From: an uncultured Litoreibacter sp.
GTDB lineage: Bacteria; Pseudomonadota; Alphaproteobacteria; Rhodobacterales; Rhodobacteraceae
Length of the DNA: 64,000 nucleotides
Reading direction: 5' to 3'
Assembly (NCBI GenBank): GCA_947493265.1
Contig: CANLQL010000002.1
Coordinates: 310,001 to 374,000, forward strand
The notes below the pieces were generated by a model. The model did no database searches. It was given only the letters and a program-made list of their open reading frames with translations, and was not told the origin of the DNA. How positions within the stretch are numbered: the stretch's first letter is position 1; every line of letters begins with the position of its first letter. This document shows, piece after piece, positions 8,767-18,211 of the stretch. A program made the position numbers and the translations under genes.

Positions 8767-10683
8767 TCACTGTACTGGCTGTTCTGGCAAAACGAAGCCC
8801 ATCTCACCCAAAAAACGTGACGGCTTCTTGCTCCATCCTCGATAGCTGTCTGCATATGAGAGGCAGAGCCACTCTCGTGCGCGTGTGATGGCTACGAAGC
8901 AGTTGCGCCGTTCTTCCTCCATTTCGGCGCTGTTTTCCCCGGCTTTTAGACTTTGAAAGCTCGGCAAGATGTCCTCCGCCATCCCGACCACGTATACATG
9001 ATCGAATTCCTTCCCTTTGGCTGCGTGGATCGTCATGAGGGTCACGGTACTGCTACCGACCGGGGCCTCCTTTGAACGAAGGGCCAGTTCTTGAAGGAAT
9101 TGCTCAAGCGGCGCATCGTGGCCGATGGCTTTGCCGATGCTTCTCACGAGATCGGACCAAGCCGCCCGGTCTTCTGCAATGTCGCTGGCTTCATCGTCCT
9201 GCGCAGGGATCATGGCAAGGACCTTGTCAATGAAATGCTTAAAACGCGAGGGTTCTTTTGCAAACGAGGCAGCTAGATCGACAAGGGCGTTGCCATTGAC
9301 GTCGTCATCTAGTCCGGCTTTGACCGCTACCGCCCATTCATCGAGCAGAGAGCGTTCGGTGAGTTCGGCGGCCGTAATGATGAGGTCGACACGGGCGTCA
9401 GTGCCAAACCAACGATTGAAAGCGCCGGTCAGGGTTTCCAGCGCGCGCCGGTCAAGTGGACGCAGCGCCTGGCGAAGCACGGCAGCCAGCCATAGAAATT
9501 GAGGCGATCGGAAATCATCGCGTCGCTGAGAAATGACCGCGTTGACCTGATTTTGCGTAAGGGCGGATTGCAGTTTTTCAAGCATGAAGCGCGTACGGGC
9601 CAGTACTGCGACTTCACCCCATCGAACCTGGTCGATTTTGGCAATGCCTTTTGCAACAGATGTGGCTTCCACCTCATCTGATGAAAAGCGCATTATGCGG
9701 ATTTGCTGTTCATTGGGATACCTTAGCAAGGTTTTTCCCGCTTCCAGCGGCTGCTTGGCGTTCGTGCGTTGACTATTATGGACCACAAGACGGTTCGCAG
9801 CGGTAACAATGGCGGGCGGACAACGATAATTTGTGGGGAGCTGCAGTTCATGCGGCGAAAAGTCGGCTCGAAACCGCTGAATCTGTTGGTAGCTCGCACC
9901 GTTCCACTGGTAGATGATTTGGTCATCGTCCGCGACGGCAAAGACATTCCCGAAATCCTCGCCAGCGAGCGCGCGGATTAGTCGGTACTGCCCGTCAGTG
10001 GTATCCTGAAACTCGTCGAACATCCAGTAGGCATAAGTCTTACGATAGCGTCCGGCGATGCCTGGGAAGTCTGTTACAAGGCGATGGGATTGGGCGATGA
10101 GCGAACCAAAATCGAGGGCATTGGCTTGGGTGAGCGCAGCTTCGTAAGCGGCGTATACCTGCTCAACGCGAGCTCCGTCAGACGCATCATGAAAGTATCG
10201 GGACGAGCCTGTCGGTTGAATGAGCCGCGACTTGAGCTTGTCAATTGTAGACAGAAGCCGAACATCATCTTGGCTCAGTCCTGCCCTTTTGATCGCGTCG
10301 CGCAGAATATCCTGACGATCGACATCTAGTGAATAGATCGCAAAGTCAGGGTTGATACCGATATGGGAACCGTGCTGCTGCAGCATCTGCATGCAGAAAG
10401 AGTGAAAGGTTCCGATCAGAGCGCGCCGCTCCTGTTCGGGTACCAATGCAGTGACGCGGGCGGACATTTCGTCAGCCGCCTTGTTGGTGAAGGTCAGAGC
10501 CAGCACACGGAACGAACGATCCGGCGTGTCGGAGAGCAACTTGGCGACGCGCGTCGTCAGGACGCGGGTCTTGCCGGAGCCAGGGCCTGCGAGTACGAAC
10601 ATTGGGCCATCGCGCCAATCGACCGCGACGCTTTGTGTCTCAGTCAGTTCTGACAATGCGATGCTGAGGGCGGTATCGGTCAT
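8767..10683 (-). CDS. gajB: Gabija-like GajB, UvrD/PcrA-type helicase
   Basis: A 638-residue superfamily 1A helicase. Walker A is AGPGSGKT (residues about 32-39), motif II is DEFQDT, and later motifs include QLPTNYRCPP and TLMTIHAAKGKEFDHV. In Gabija, GajB senses single-stranded DNA or nucleotide depletion and works with the nuclease GajA against phage DNA. The gene follows gajA with a 4-base ATGA overlap, which is the Gabija order. It is longer than the roughly 500-residue type protein, so it may belong to a longer subgroup. It is the first protein gene of the island. Confidence 0.8.
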   Translation of the reverse strand: MTDTALSIALSELTETQSVAVDWRDGPMFVLAGPGSGKTRVLTTRVAKLLSDTPDRSFRVLALTFTNKAADEMSARVTALVPEQERRALIGTFHSFCMQMLQQHGSHIGINPDFAIYSLDVDRQDILRDAIKRAGLSQDDVRLLSTIDKLKSRLIQPTGSSRYFHDASDGARVEQVYAAYEAALTQANALDFGSLIAQSHRLVTDFPGIAGRYRKTYAYWMFDEFQDTTDGQYRLIRALAGEDFGNVFAVADDDQIIYQWNGASYQQIQRFRADFSPHELQLPTNYRCPPAIVTAANRLVVHNSQRTNAKQPLEAGKTLLRYPNEQQIRIMRFSSDEVEATSVAKGIAKIDQVRWGEVAVLARTRFMLEKLQSALTQNQVNAVISQRRDDFRSPQFLWLAAVLRQALRPLDRRALETLTGAFNRWFGTDARVDLIITAAELTERSLLDEWAVAVKAGLDDDVNGNALVDLAASFAKEPSRFKHFIDKVLAMIPAQDDEASDIAEDRAAWSDLVRSIGKAIGHDAPLEQFLQELALRSKEAPVGSSTVTLMTIHAAKGKEFDHVYVVGMAEDILPSFQSLKAGENSAEMEEERRNCFVAITRAREWLCLSYADSYRGWSKKPSRFLGEMGFVLPEQPVQ

Positions 10684-12593
10684 GTCAGACCTCTGAGTGC
10701 TAGGATTGCATTGCGGAAAGGTTCAGGCATGCGCTGCGCCAGCGCCGCATTTTCGGCGCACTGTTTCGCGAGCACGGCTGCATAGCCGCTCTTGTCGTTC
10801 TCGAGCGCCGCGATCAATGTCGCATCGTCAAAACCTACTGCTCCAACGTTTCCAAATGAGACAAGTATTCCTTTCAATTCATTTTGCAGACCATCTGCTA
10901 CGAGCTGCTCCTCAAGGAAACCGGCCGGCAAAGAGGAGGTACGTCGTGTGATTTCTTCCGCAGAGAAAGATTTGGCGCTGATCCTGGCGATGTAATCATC
11001 ACCTGCGGGGTCTCCGTCTACGACGGCAAGCCATGGATAACCTAACGCTCTTGCAAGTACTGCAAATATCTCCGGGCTGCCATTATTCTGAAAGTCGATG
11101 ACTGCCACGCCGTGTTCATCGAGATCATAGCCCAGGCCTTTGGCGATGCCATGAACAAGATGGTATTCGGATTGCCCTTCAACGAGAAGCCATCGGCGTG
11201 CGAAGAAAATTTCGCCACGGATTCGGCGGGCAAATGTCTCCAGTTTCTCCAATTCTGCGTCTGAGATGAACTCCTGTGATGTCTCGGATGCCTTTCGTAG
11301 CGCAGCGTGGATGTTTGCTGTGTCAGGGCGTCCGCCATACGCCACAAGGAGATCGCGATACTGGTTTTGGGGCAGAGCGCCGGATAGAACTAATTCAGCA
11401 AGGCCGCGGTCATAGGTGATAAGTCCTCCAGAATTTGCGACGATGGTGTCGATCTGAGGAACATGCGGAACTGATGCGCGGAATTCACGAGGGAGTGAGC
11501 TAACTCTAGTACCGTCGGCCTCTACGCGGACAACACGGATATCGCGGAATGGAACATGCTGAAGGAAGTACGGCGAATGTGTCGTTACGATCTTCTGGCC
11601 CGGAAGCTCACTGACATGGTGCCAAAGACTGCGGGCTGCCTGAGGATGGAGATGTGTTTCCGGCTCCTCTAGAGCCAGGACAGCAGCGCTTTCAGGCCGG
11701 TACAGATCTTTCAAGATCAGTTCAACGAATGCTTTGAAGAGGAACATTACAGAAAGGCTCTGCACTCCCTGACCGTGCCGCGCCAAAGGGAGCCAAGGTT
11801 TGTTGTCCTCTGTCTGATAAATGACCTCCGCCTTCGAGAGGATATCCCATGTATTGAGGGGTAGCAGCCGCAAGTCCGCTTGGCCCGGGGCGTCGGAGGT
11901 GGCGACACGGCTGATATTGGAAAGACCAGTGGCAAGATCGGCCAGAAGTGGATCGGCCTCGAGTAAGCGTCGATTTAGCAAATCAAAAATGCGTTTTGAT
12001 TTCTGCTCGAGAGGCTCGGGGATTTGAACTGTCCGTAGCAACTTGCCCCAAAACTGACTCCTTGATGAAAACTCATCCGCGACGTCACGGAGCGCCTCAA
12101 GGTAGAAGACAGGCAGAAACTGAAAGAATTCTTGCAGATTGACTGCGCGGGCGCCGCGCCCGGCCAGTGCGTTCCTGTCGACATTCAGGAATTCCCATCG
12201 TGGAACGAAACTCTCTTCGGCTGCTTCCCACGAACAACTGACTCGCATGATGATGGAGGCGCGACCCGTTATTGGGTCAAGCTGGATAATGTCTTCGAGC
12301 TCGCTGTGGAGGTCCTCGGGCCACTCGTTGGCAACAGCTTCCTGGAGCTCGACCTCGATAACGACGGGATCACCGACTTTAGGGTCTGGCCTACCTTCGC
12401 ACAGATGCACATCGTATTCAGTGAACCCAGTTCCGCGCTGGCCCCACCGTCTGGTGAGCGCAATGCGGATCGCATCCAGTATTGCCGACTTTCCCGCGTT
12501 ATTAGTCCCTATGAGGACGGTTACTGCGCCAAACTGAATGTCTGCCTCTTTGATCGAGCGAAAATTTGAAATTTTTAATCTACTGATCTTCAA
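10680..12593 (-). CDS. gajA: Gabija-like GajA, OLD-family ATPase-TOPRIM nuclease
   Basis: A 637-residue protein with an SMC/OLD-type ATPase (Walker A GTNNAGKS at residues 29-36; Walker B VLALEEPETHLHP around 305-317) and a C-terminal TOPRIM domain with the catalytic Glu in LLVEGQSEYHLV (E472) and the acidic pair in VVDGDPAGDDY (about 526-528). This is the class 2 OLD nuclease layout of GajA, which nicks DNA when nucleotides run low in infection. Coupling to a UvrD helicase downstream marks a Gabija-type pair. All ATPase and TOPRIM residues I can check are present. Confidence 0.82.
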   Translation of the reverse strand: MKISRLKISNFRSIKEADIQFGAVTVLIGTNNAGKSAILDAIRIALTRRWGQRGTGFTEYDVHLCEGRPDPKVGDPVVIEVELQEAVANEWPEDLHSELEDIIQLDPITGRASIIMRVSCSWEAAEESFVPRWEFLNVDRNALAGRGARAVNLQEFFQFLPVFYLEALRDVADEFSSRSQFWGKLLRTVQIPEPLEQKSKRIFDLLNRRLLEADPLLADLATGLSNISRVATSDAPGQADLRLLPLNTWDILSKAEVIYQTEDNKPWLPLARHGQGVQSLSVMFLFKAFVELILKDLYRPESAAVLALEEPETHLHPQAARSLWHHVSELPGQKIVTTHSPYFLQHVPFRDIRVVRVEADGTRVSSLPREFRASVPHVPQIDTIVANSGGLITYDRGLAELVLSGALPQNQYRDLLVAYGGRPDTANIHAALRKASETSQEFISDAELEKLETFARRIRGEIFFARRWLLVEGQSEYHLVHGIAKGLGYDLDEHGVAVIDFQNNGSPEIFAVLARALGYPWLAVVDGDPAGDDYIARISAKSFSAEEITRRTSSLPAGFLEEQLVADGLQNELKGILVSFGNVGAVGFDDATLIAALENDKSGYAAVLAKQCAENAALAQRMPEPFRNAILALRGLT

Positions 12594-12778
12594 ACCTGTT
12601 CATCCCTTTCGCTCTTGCCTGACGATACCAACAGTACAGCGCCTTGCACAGGCCGTAAGCAGTTGCCGATGCTTGAATGTCCGCTGTTGAGAGACAGCAC
12701 TGCAGTGACAGCAAGCGTGATGAACGATGGCTTTGGGCCGTAGGTTTTGCAGCACATTGGTGAAGTTACTGACTAATG

Positions 12779-13642
12779 TCAGTCAAGATCACCAAACTGG
12801 AGGGAAATTACGAAACGCTCAAGGTCGATTCCAACTGCTTGCCCGAAATCGGCAATAACAGCCCAACTAATTTCATCACACGGGTTAGCAAGCTCAAGTG
12901 TTGCGTTGTCGCTCATATCTTCGCTGAACCAGGCGAGACCGTATTTCTCTAGTGTGGGCACCATCCGCTTTAGCTTGTAAGCCGAAACACCGAAGGAGCT
13001 TGTGAGTTCGTCACACAATAAGGTCGGTCTGTCCCATTGAAAGCTGTTACGTTTGAGCGCACCTTTCAGGACGGAAAGCATTAGATCACGGTGGTCCGGT
13101 GGTGCATTTTCTAGACTGTCCACATAGTCCGCAATGGCTTTTGCCGTGGAAGCGATCTCGCTATCCGCAAGAATGTCGGAGCCCATTACCGACCGAAAGG
13201 AGACAAACTCGACTGGCAAGGTCGGTGACAGGTCGCTACTCGCATCGGGGTAGTTAGTTTGGAACCTCTTCAGCAAGGTCTGTTCAGCGGCAGCAAATCG
13301 TCGTTCGTGATCGGCCTTCCATTTTTTGAGTTGCGGCACATCGTGAGGCGCGTTTTTTCCGTCAACTGCTCGGTGGTGGGCTGCGCATAGGAGCAGGAGG
13401 TTGTCGAAGGATCGCCGTTGTTCGTTTGTCATGCTTTTGTTGAACCGTTTGCCGTCCGGCATAGCGGATTCGATATGTGCGATGTCACCGGTCATGGTTT
13501 GATTGGAGTCGATCAGTACATTTTTGCAGCTGGGTTCAGCACACTCGTTCCCCGATAGAAGGTATAAGCGTCTCACGACATCCGACTTGGGTGTCAGCCT
13601 TTTCGGCTTTTCTTTCGTCGATGTGGTCAAATGGTTTGTCAT
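12779..13642 (-). CDS. HNH endonuclease-domain protein, unknown role
   Basis: A 287-residue protein. The N-terminal 110 residues form an HNH zinc-finger nuclease: Cys pair CAEPSC, then GDIAHIESA, then LLLLCAAHHRAVD. The rest (about residues 130-287) is not recognised; it contains a region that may be a winged helix (SSFGVSAYKLKRMVPTLEKYGL). It lies behind the promoter side of the Gabija operon with 185 bases between, and next to two other nuclease-like genes. A defence role is inferred from context only. Confidence 0.7.
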   Translation of the reverse strand: MTNHLTTSTKEKPKRLTPKSDVVRRLYLLSGNECAEPSCKNVLIDSNQTMTGDIAHIESAMPDGKRFNKSMTNEQRRSFDNLLLLCAAHHRAVDGKNAPHDVPQLKKWKADHERRFAAAEQTLLKRFQTNYPDASSDLSPTLPVEFVSFRSVMGSDILADSEIASTAKAIADYVDSLENAPPDHRDLMLSVLKGALKRNSFQWDRPTLLCDELTSSFGVSAYKLKRMVPTLEKYGLAWFSEDMSDNATLELANPCDEISWAVIADFGQAVGIDLERFVISLQFGDLD

Positions 13643-14068
13643 GGCCTCGTCTCAAGAACGTCCGGCGGTTTCATTTAAGATTGAACGGACCAAACATAAC
13701 AGGTTCGTTCATTTTGATTGTCGTAGCAAAGCAGTTGTAAGAGCAAGTGCCTGCTGCCTGTGAGTTGGACAAGCGTTAGTTCTGCTCTTGTAGCAAAAGT
13801 CTGCTTCGGTGACGCTGCATTGCGGCGTTAACTGGGCCGATGAACGGCTGGAATGGGCCGTCATCATCGCTGTAAAACGGCTGGTTCTGCACGATGCTGC
13901 GGTTGCTCCGATGGCGGTAGAGAACCCAAAGTGTCGAACGCTGCGCTATGCATGAATGTCTATTTCGACACCCATTCGAGACGAAATGGACTCAATAAGA
14001 AACTATGGAGTTCGGCTACATATGATAAATCAATCGAAACCCGGAGCTTCGATTGGTCTTCCCCCTGG
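13643..14068. other. Intergenic stretch, 426 bp
   Basis: No convincing gene. It holds the probable upstream region of the HNH gene and, at its right end, a hairpin behind the GIY-YIG gene. Several short phrases resemble degenerate sequence common in accessory regions. Confidence 0.5.
14031..14055 (-). terminator. Hairpin after GIY-YIG gene
   Basis: A perfect 8-bp stem CAATCGAA/TTCGATTG with a 9-base loop lies 13 bases after the stop of the GIY-YIG gene. The following minus-strand sequence is only weakly T-rich, so it may be a weak terminator or a protective 3' hairpin. Confidence 0.5.
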
Positions 14069-14539
14069 CTAGTCAACTTCGAACTGAGTGAAATATGCGC
14101 ACAGAGTCTCGGTGCCTGTGTTCAGCGGCAGGTCATAGATATCGAGTAAGAGCTGCTCGATGTACTTTGCTTTGCGGTTCTCGCACGGGAAAAACGTGAA
14201 GTAGATGAGCATCTCTTCTGCGGTGTTTTTTGTTTTCCAGTGATGCCGCAGTCGCTTGCCCGCATCACCTTTGCCGACATACAGGCCCTTCATGTGAAAC
14301 AGATCATGTTCGGGGCAGTAGTCGTTCTTGTGCCAAAGGATGTAGACGCCTTCTTTCTCGGCGAATGTCACTCCGTCCAGCCCGCTATCATCCATAGATT
14401 TGTCTGTGTACCAGTGGATTCCAGCGTGGGTGACATCGTAGAGCTTGAACTCAAAATTCGTTTCCACTGCTATGGATTTGTCGAAGGATCCTGCGTTGCC
14501 CCCGCAAAAGCATCCACATTCATCGAAACAAGGCACCAT
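14069..14539 (-). CDS. GIY-YIG nuclease-domain protein
   Basis: A 156-residue protein. GVYILWHKN and GLYVGKGDAGKRLRHHW form the GIY-YIG pair with the following catalytic Arg, and YIEQLLLD supplies the conserved Glu. The domain covers about residues 60-150. The N-terminus is Cys-rich (CFDECGCFC), which may bind metal. It is 23 bases downstream of the HEPN-like gene on the same strand, so they probably share a transcript. It could be a defence nuclease or the effector of a two-gene system. Confidence 0.72.
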   Translation of the reverse strand: MVPCFDECGCFCGGNAGSFDKSIAVETNFEFKLYDVTHAGIHWYTDKSMDDSGLDGVTFAEKEGVYILWHKNDYCPEHDLFHMKGLYVGKGDAGKRLRHHWKTKNTAEEMLIYFTFFPCENRKAKYIEQLLLDIYDLPLNTGTETLCAYFTQFEVD

Positions 14540-14562
14540 AGCTCATCCTTCCAGAATTCCTC

Positions 14563-15255
14563 TTAGGCTTTGGGTTCGGCAGACCTAGGATACTTCACTG
14601 CTGAGAACTGCGGCTCCAGCCAATCCACGAGGCTTTCCGCTTCCGCAATTGCGTGGTGCAGCATCTCGGCATCCACATGCACGGATGGGCTCATGAAGCT
14701 GATATCGCCAAGCTCGCCCTCCACGTACATTGTGCGTTCAGATTCAGATATGAAGAATGGGTTCGGATACTTGGCGCGGTCGCTCGAAGAATGCGTCACC
14801 CTCATGCTGTGAATACTCTCTGGGTGTTGATCCCGGTTACGGGCCAGAAATACCTGCTCAATCACGGCCAGATCGGCATGGCTGTCGTTTAGATCAATAC
14901 TTAGAGCATCGCACAGTTCTAAGAGGTAGCCATCGGCAAATCCCTTCCTCCATGCCTTGGTCTTCTGCCTGTTCTCCCACTGAACACTCAGCTCCTTCTC
15001 CCAAGTGTCGAAATAAAGCTTGAGGGATGCCGAGAGCATGGAGACGCATGAGCGTCCGACAACCACAATGGCCGTCTCGGCATCGCTCCACTCTTCCATG
15101 AAGGGCGGTTCGGGGTCTTCGGAAAGAGGCGGATCGTCGAAAGGCGGGAAACCGCCCTCGATCTGCCGCTTCATCTCGACGAATGGTTTAGCCGCTCGCT
15201 CGTAGGTGAAGCGGATGAAGCGCGTGCGCTTGCGGAAGAACCAGGCAATGTCCAT
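14563..15255 (-). CDS. HEPN-like hypothetical protein
   Basis: A 230-residue protein with no family I can name with certainty. Two long helices are likely: one at about residues 60-92 (TAIVVVGRSCVSMLSASLKL) and one ending in LARNRDQHPES. The latter fits the HEPN active-site pattern R-N-x3-H seen in RNases of toxin and abortive-infection systems. The C-terminal third is rich in acidic residues. It is upstream of the GIY-YIG gene in the same direction. An RNA-cleaving defence role is inferred and unproven. Confidence 0.5.
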   Translation of the reverse strand: MDIAWFFRKRTRFIRFTYERAAKPFVEMKRQIEGGFPPFDDPPLSEDPEPPFMEEWSDAETAIVVVGRSCVSMLSASLKLYFDTWEKELSVQWENRQKTKAWRKGFADGYLLELCDALSIDLNDSHADLAVIEQVFLARNRDQHPESIHSMRVTHSSSDRAKYPNPFFISESERTMYVEGELGDISFMSPSVHVDAEMLHHAIAEAESLVDWLEPQFSAVKYPRSAEPKA

Positions 15256-15631
15256 GGTCGCAACCCTAGCAGAACAAAGAATTCGTGAAACCTGTCGTAA
15301 GCGAATTGCAGAGAAGCCGCTCCATTTAGATGTACGACATAGCTGTAAAGGTCATTTACCTCGGACCCGGCGTCGGTCCGCTATCCACCGTTTTCAACGA
15401 TTTGGACTTACAAACGAAGGTTTCAAAGGTCCCCAGACCGTGAGTTCACCCGTCCGCGATTTTGGCGCATGCAGCGAATGTCTTCTCTGACGGGCTGCAG
15501 CGCGGCGAGGAGTGGGCACAATGAATGTCTCTTATGGGCCGCATCTGCTAGAGCGCTGCCTCGGACCGTTAGCAGAGTTAAGACCACACCGCACTAAATT
15601 TGCTATAAAAAGAGCATGTTTGCGTGCACCG
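15256..15631. other. Intergenic stretch, 376 bp
   Basis: I see no gene here. It separates the convergently read end of the TPR gene from the promoter side of the HEPN-like gene. Confidence 0.5.
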
Positions 15632-17143
15632 CTAGATATGTCCGTTAGCTACGAACAATGTAATCGAGGGAATTGCACTGAGATTTGCACAACTTCCTGG
15701 AAACTTGGGAAGATAACCTGCAACCCTTTCTCGAAGAGCAGCTAGTTTCTCGGGATTGGAATATTTTTCTAACTCAGATACAGCTCGGTGTTCACCCAGG
15801 AAGATATAGAATGAAGCAGCAATGTTCCTTGGATCGGCATCTGCGTCATGGAGCGCCCAAATTAGATATGAGCATCTTTTTTCTGCACTCATGGATGTCG
15901 ATTTCTTGGTGAAATTATAGGAAATTGGTTCGCTGACTTTTCTCAGAGAAGCCTCCGCATCTTTTGCATTGCCGCCCATTGAATAGCTAAGCGCAATGTT
16001 TAACCGAGTATCGTTGTCATCAACAACAAGCGCAGAAAACTCGAACAGTTCGGCGGATTGATCAAACTGCCCGTTTGCCAGGTAGCCAAACCCGGTATTC
16101 GTTAGAATACTCACGTAGTGGGTTGTGTCTTGCAATGCCTTTCCGTTTTCTTCAGCCCAAATCCTTGCATCTTCACCAAATTGGATTGCCTTTTCGTAGT
16201 CGCCCAAGAATATGTAAGCGACAATAGTATTTCCAAGGATCCCAGGTGATTTACTTTCGGGGAAATCACGTATTGTCGAAAGATAGCTGGACAGTGCCTT
16301 TTCATAGTCCCCTTGGTAAAGCGCTATGTTCGCGATATTGTTTGATGCGCTATACCGCAATTGCGGGGTTATGCGGCGTAAGTCTGTTCCGTTCCTGACG
16401 GTGGCATAAAGGTCGTACGCGCGTGAGAAAAGCTCGTTCGGCTCTAAGACACCGAGGCCGGAAGTGAGTGTCCTATTTCGGTTTTGCGCTACCCCTTGTG
16501 CAAGTAGCGAATAGGCTTCTGCTAGGGCATGATTGCGTAATGGGTGCTCTTTCCAAGCGGTATCAATTGGGTTTGAAAGTGCTCTGATTAACAACCTAGA
16601 GTGAACAATATCTGAAACACGGGCTTCCAAGTTTATCTGACGTCTAAGTTCAAATGCCTCTATGACAAGCTCATATTGGTCTGCAGAGGTCGGATTGAGA
16701 TTTTGAACCGTCTCTAAGAGTTTTCGAGCTTGTGCGGATTCATCCACCTCTCCGGATAATATAGCAGCCACCAGTTTCTCGTATTTTGGGGGTGGAGTAG
16801 TTTCTGTGAACCACAAGATCGCGCCACAAATTCCAGCAATGAGAGAAAAACCTGTGGCCATTTTTGAGGCTGATTGAAGGTAATTATTCTTCAAAAATGA
16901 AATAATCGAAGTCGGTAAATCCGCAAGCCTTAGTCCGGACAAGAAAGCCAGTGCATACGATGTAAAAAGTATAGCCAAAGGTGGGAACGCAATTCTGAAT
17001 GAAGAAACGTAGTCCCAAAAGCCCACGAAAGCCGAATCTGTCTGGTGGTGAAAAAGCCGAGCCAGCGAGAGAACAAAAACTGCGAAAGAAATCAGTGTTA
17101 TGATCTGCAGCAAACTGAGAAGAGAAAAAAGGTTCCGTTTCAA
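15632..17143 (-). CDS. Membrane-anchored TPR protein, unknown function
   Basis: A 503-residue protein. Three membrane segments are visible near the N-terminus (about residues 8-30, 50-70, 97-113). They are followed by a long helical-repeat region with TPR-like units (for example NIANIALYQGDYEKALSSYL, NTIVAYIFLGDYEKAIQFGE and GYLANGQFDQSAELFEFSAL). The repeats probably face one compartment and bind protein partners. It lies beside the T2SS genes and might be an accessory factor, but nothing in the sequence ties it to them. Confidence 0.6.
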   Translation of the reverse strand: MKRNLFSLLSLLQIITLISFAVFVLSLARLFHHQTDSAFVGFWDYVSSFRIAFPPLAILFTSYALAFLSGLRLADLPTSIISFLKNNYLQSASKMATGFSLIAGICGAILWFTETTPPPKYEKLVAAILSGEVDESAQARKLLETVQNLNPTSADQYELVIEAFELRRQINLEARVSDIVHSRLLIRALSNPIDTAWKEHPLRNHALAEAYSLLAQGVAQNRNRTLTSGLGVLEPNELFSRAYDLYATVRNGTDLRRITPQLRYSASNNIANIALYQGDYEKALSSYLSTIRDFPESKSPGILGNTIVAYIFLGDYEKAIQFGEDARIWAEENGKALQDTTHYVSILTNTGFGYLANGQFDQSAELFEFSALVVDDNDTRLNIALSYSMGGNAKDAEASLRKVSEPISYNFTKKSTSMSAEKRCSYLIWALHDADADPRNIAASFYIFLGEHRAVSELEKYSNPEKLAALRERVAGYLPKFPGSCANLSAIPSITLFVANGHI

Positions 17144-17446
17144 TACATCACCATGCCAGCAACAAAAAAACTAAATCGCAAAGAAAATCCCAAACAATAA
17201 GGGCGAGAAAAACATCGAAGCCATCGTCCAGTCAAGTTTGATTGAAAATCGATGATAGATTCTTGATGATTTATCCTACCATTTGGACAAAAGTTTCTGC
17301 CACTGAAGAACGACGTGCGTTATCGCCAACTTTGGGGTTGCCCCCATTTGTCGGACTTCCTTCGCGTTTGTTGGGTTATCCAGGTTTAAAATATGGTTGT
17401 CTTCGAGCTTTAAAATGCGAAGCAGCAACTATTCAGCACAAAGAAA
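17144..17446. other. Intergenic stretch, 303 bp
   Basis: No gene seen. An open frame on the plus strand overlaps gspK and has no family features. The DNA is AT-rich and includes the upstream region of the TPR gene. Confidence 0.5.
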
Positions 17447-18172
17447 TCAATGAAGAGCTAGCAATTTGGTGTTTGCTCGTGACGAGCCATACCTCACAAT
17501 TGCTATCGGTAATCCAAGTACTTCTTCAGTTTCTCTCTGCACGAGAAAGGAGGAACCGCTTGCTTGATTCAAGAAATTGGTCGGGATAGCGGCCGTAAGC
17601 AGATCACGGCTTACGGCGCTGGATTGAGCTAAAATTTGCAGCAAAGAAATTGGCGCCGTACGAGCGTTTAGCCCATCATTTCCGGAATGGACCGTCGCCA
17701 AGTTTGCAAGATTTGGAAATTCACGGTTATCGAAACCAAGTGCTCTGGGCCAGTCTGAGACACGGGATAATTTCGAATATGTTTCTTGCCATTGCCTGAA
17801 ATGCGAAAGCGCGCTGGATATTTCGGAAGCTGTGAGTTCAAAATGAGAAAGCAGCGCGGCCAGGAGTGCATCCGAGGCCATATTTAGATCAACCAATCCT
17901 GTAACCGGTTGAAGAACAAATGTAAGCTCAGTTTCATCTTGAGAGACTGAAGTCCAGTTACCGTTGGAGGGTAGACCAGCTGCCAGGAGTTTCTCCAAGG
18001 CCAACCTGTTGTCGAGGTTGAATCTGGATATCTCTAAATGGGCTTGGCTTGATTGAATATGTGTAAATGTCCGTGTAGAGGCGACACTAACCAACAGCGT
18101 CAATGTCGCGAGAGAGAACAACACAACGATGAGCGCAAAACCATTATTCGACCGTTGTGTAGGCTTAGCCAT
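17447..18172 (-). CDS. gspK: T2SS minor pseudopilin GspK-like
   Basis: A 241-residue protein with a prepilin leader ending in NNG followed by FALIVVLFSLATLTLLV. It lacks the Glu at mature position 5, which is a typical feature of GspK, the tip pseudopilin. VTGLVDLNMASD corresponds to the GspK segment after the beta region, and the helical insert with FELTASEISSALSHF is also typical. It would cap the T2SS pseudopilus with GspI and GspJ. It is transcribed away from gspO, starting 39 bases from it. Confidence 0.8.
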   Translation of the reverse strand: MAKPTQRSNNGFALIVVLFSLATLTLLVSVASTRTFTHIQSSQAHLEISRFNLDNRLALEKLLAAGLPSNGNWTSVSQDETELTFVLQPVTGLVDLNMASDALLAALLSHFELTASEISSALSHFRQWQETYSKLSRVSDWPRALGFDNREFPNLANLATVHSGNDGLNARTAPISLLQILAQSSAVSRDLLTAAIPTNFLNQASGSSFLVQRETEEVLGLPIAIVRYGSSRANTKLLALH

Positions 18173-18211
18173 GTGCGTGGGATTTCGTCTAGCTATGATG
18201 TCTGGGACCTG

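Noticed and set aside
17242-17589. 115-residue plus-strand frame before gspK
   Set aside because: It overlaps the gspK 3' end antisense, has no recognisable domain and no good start signal.
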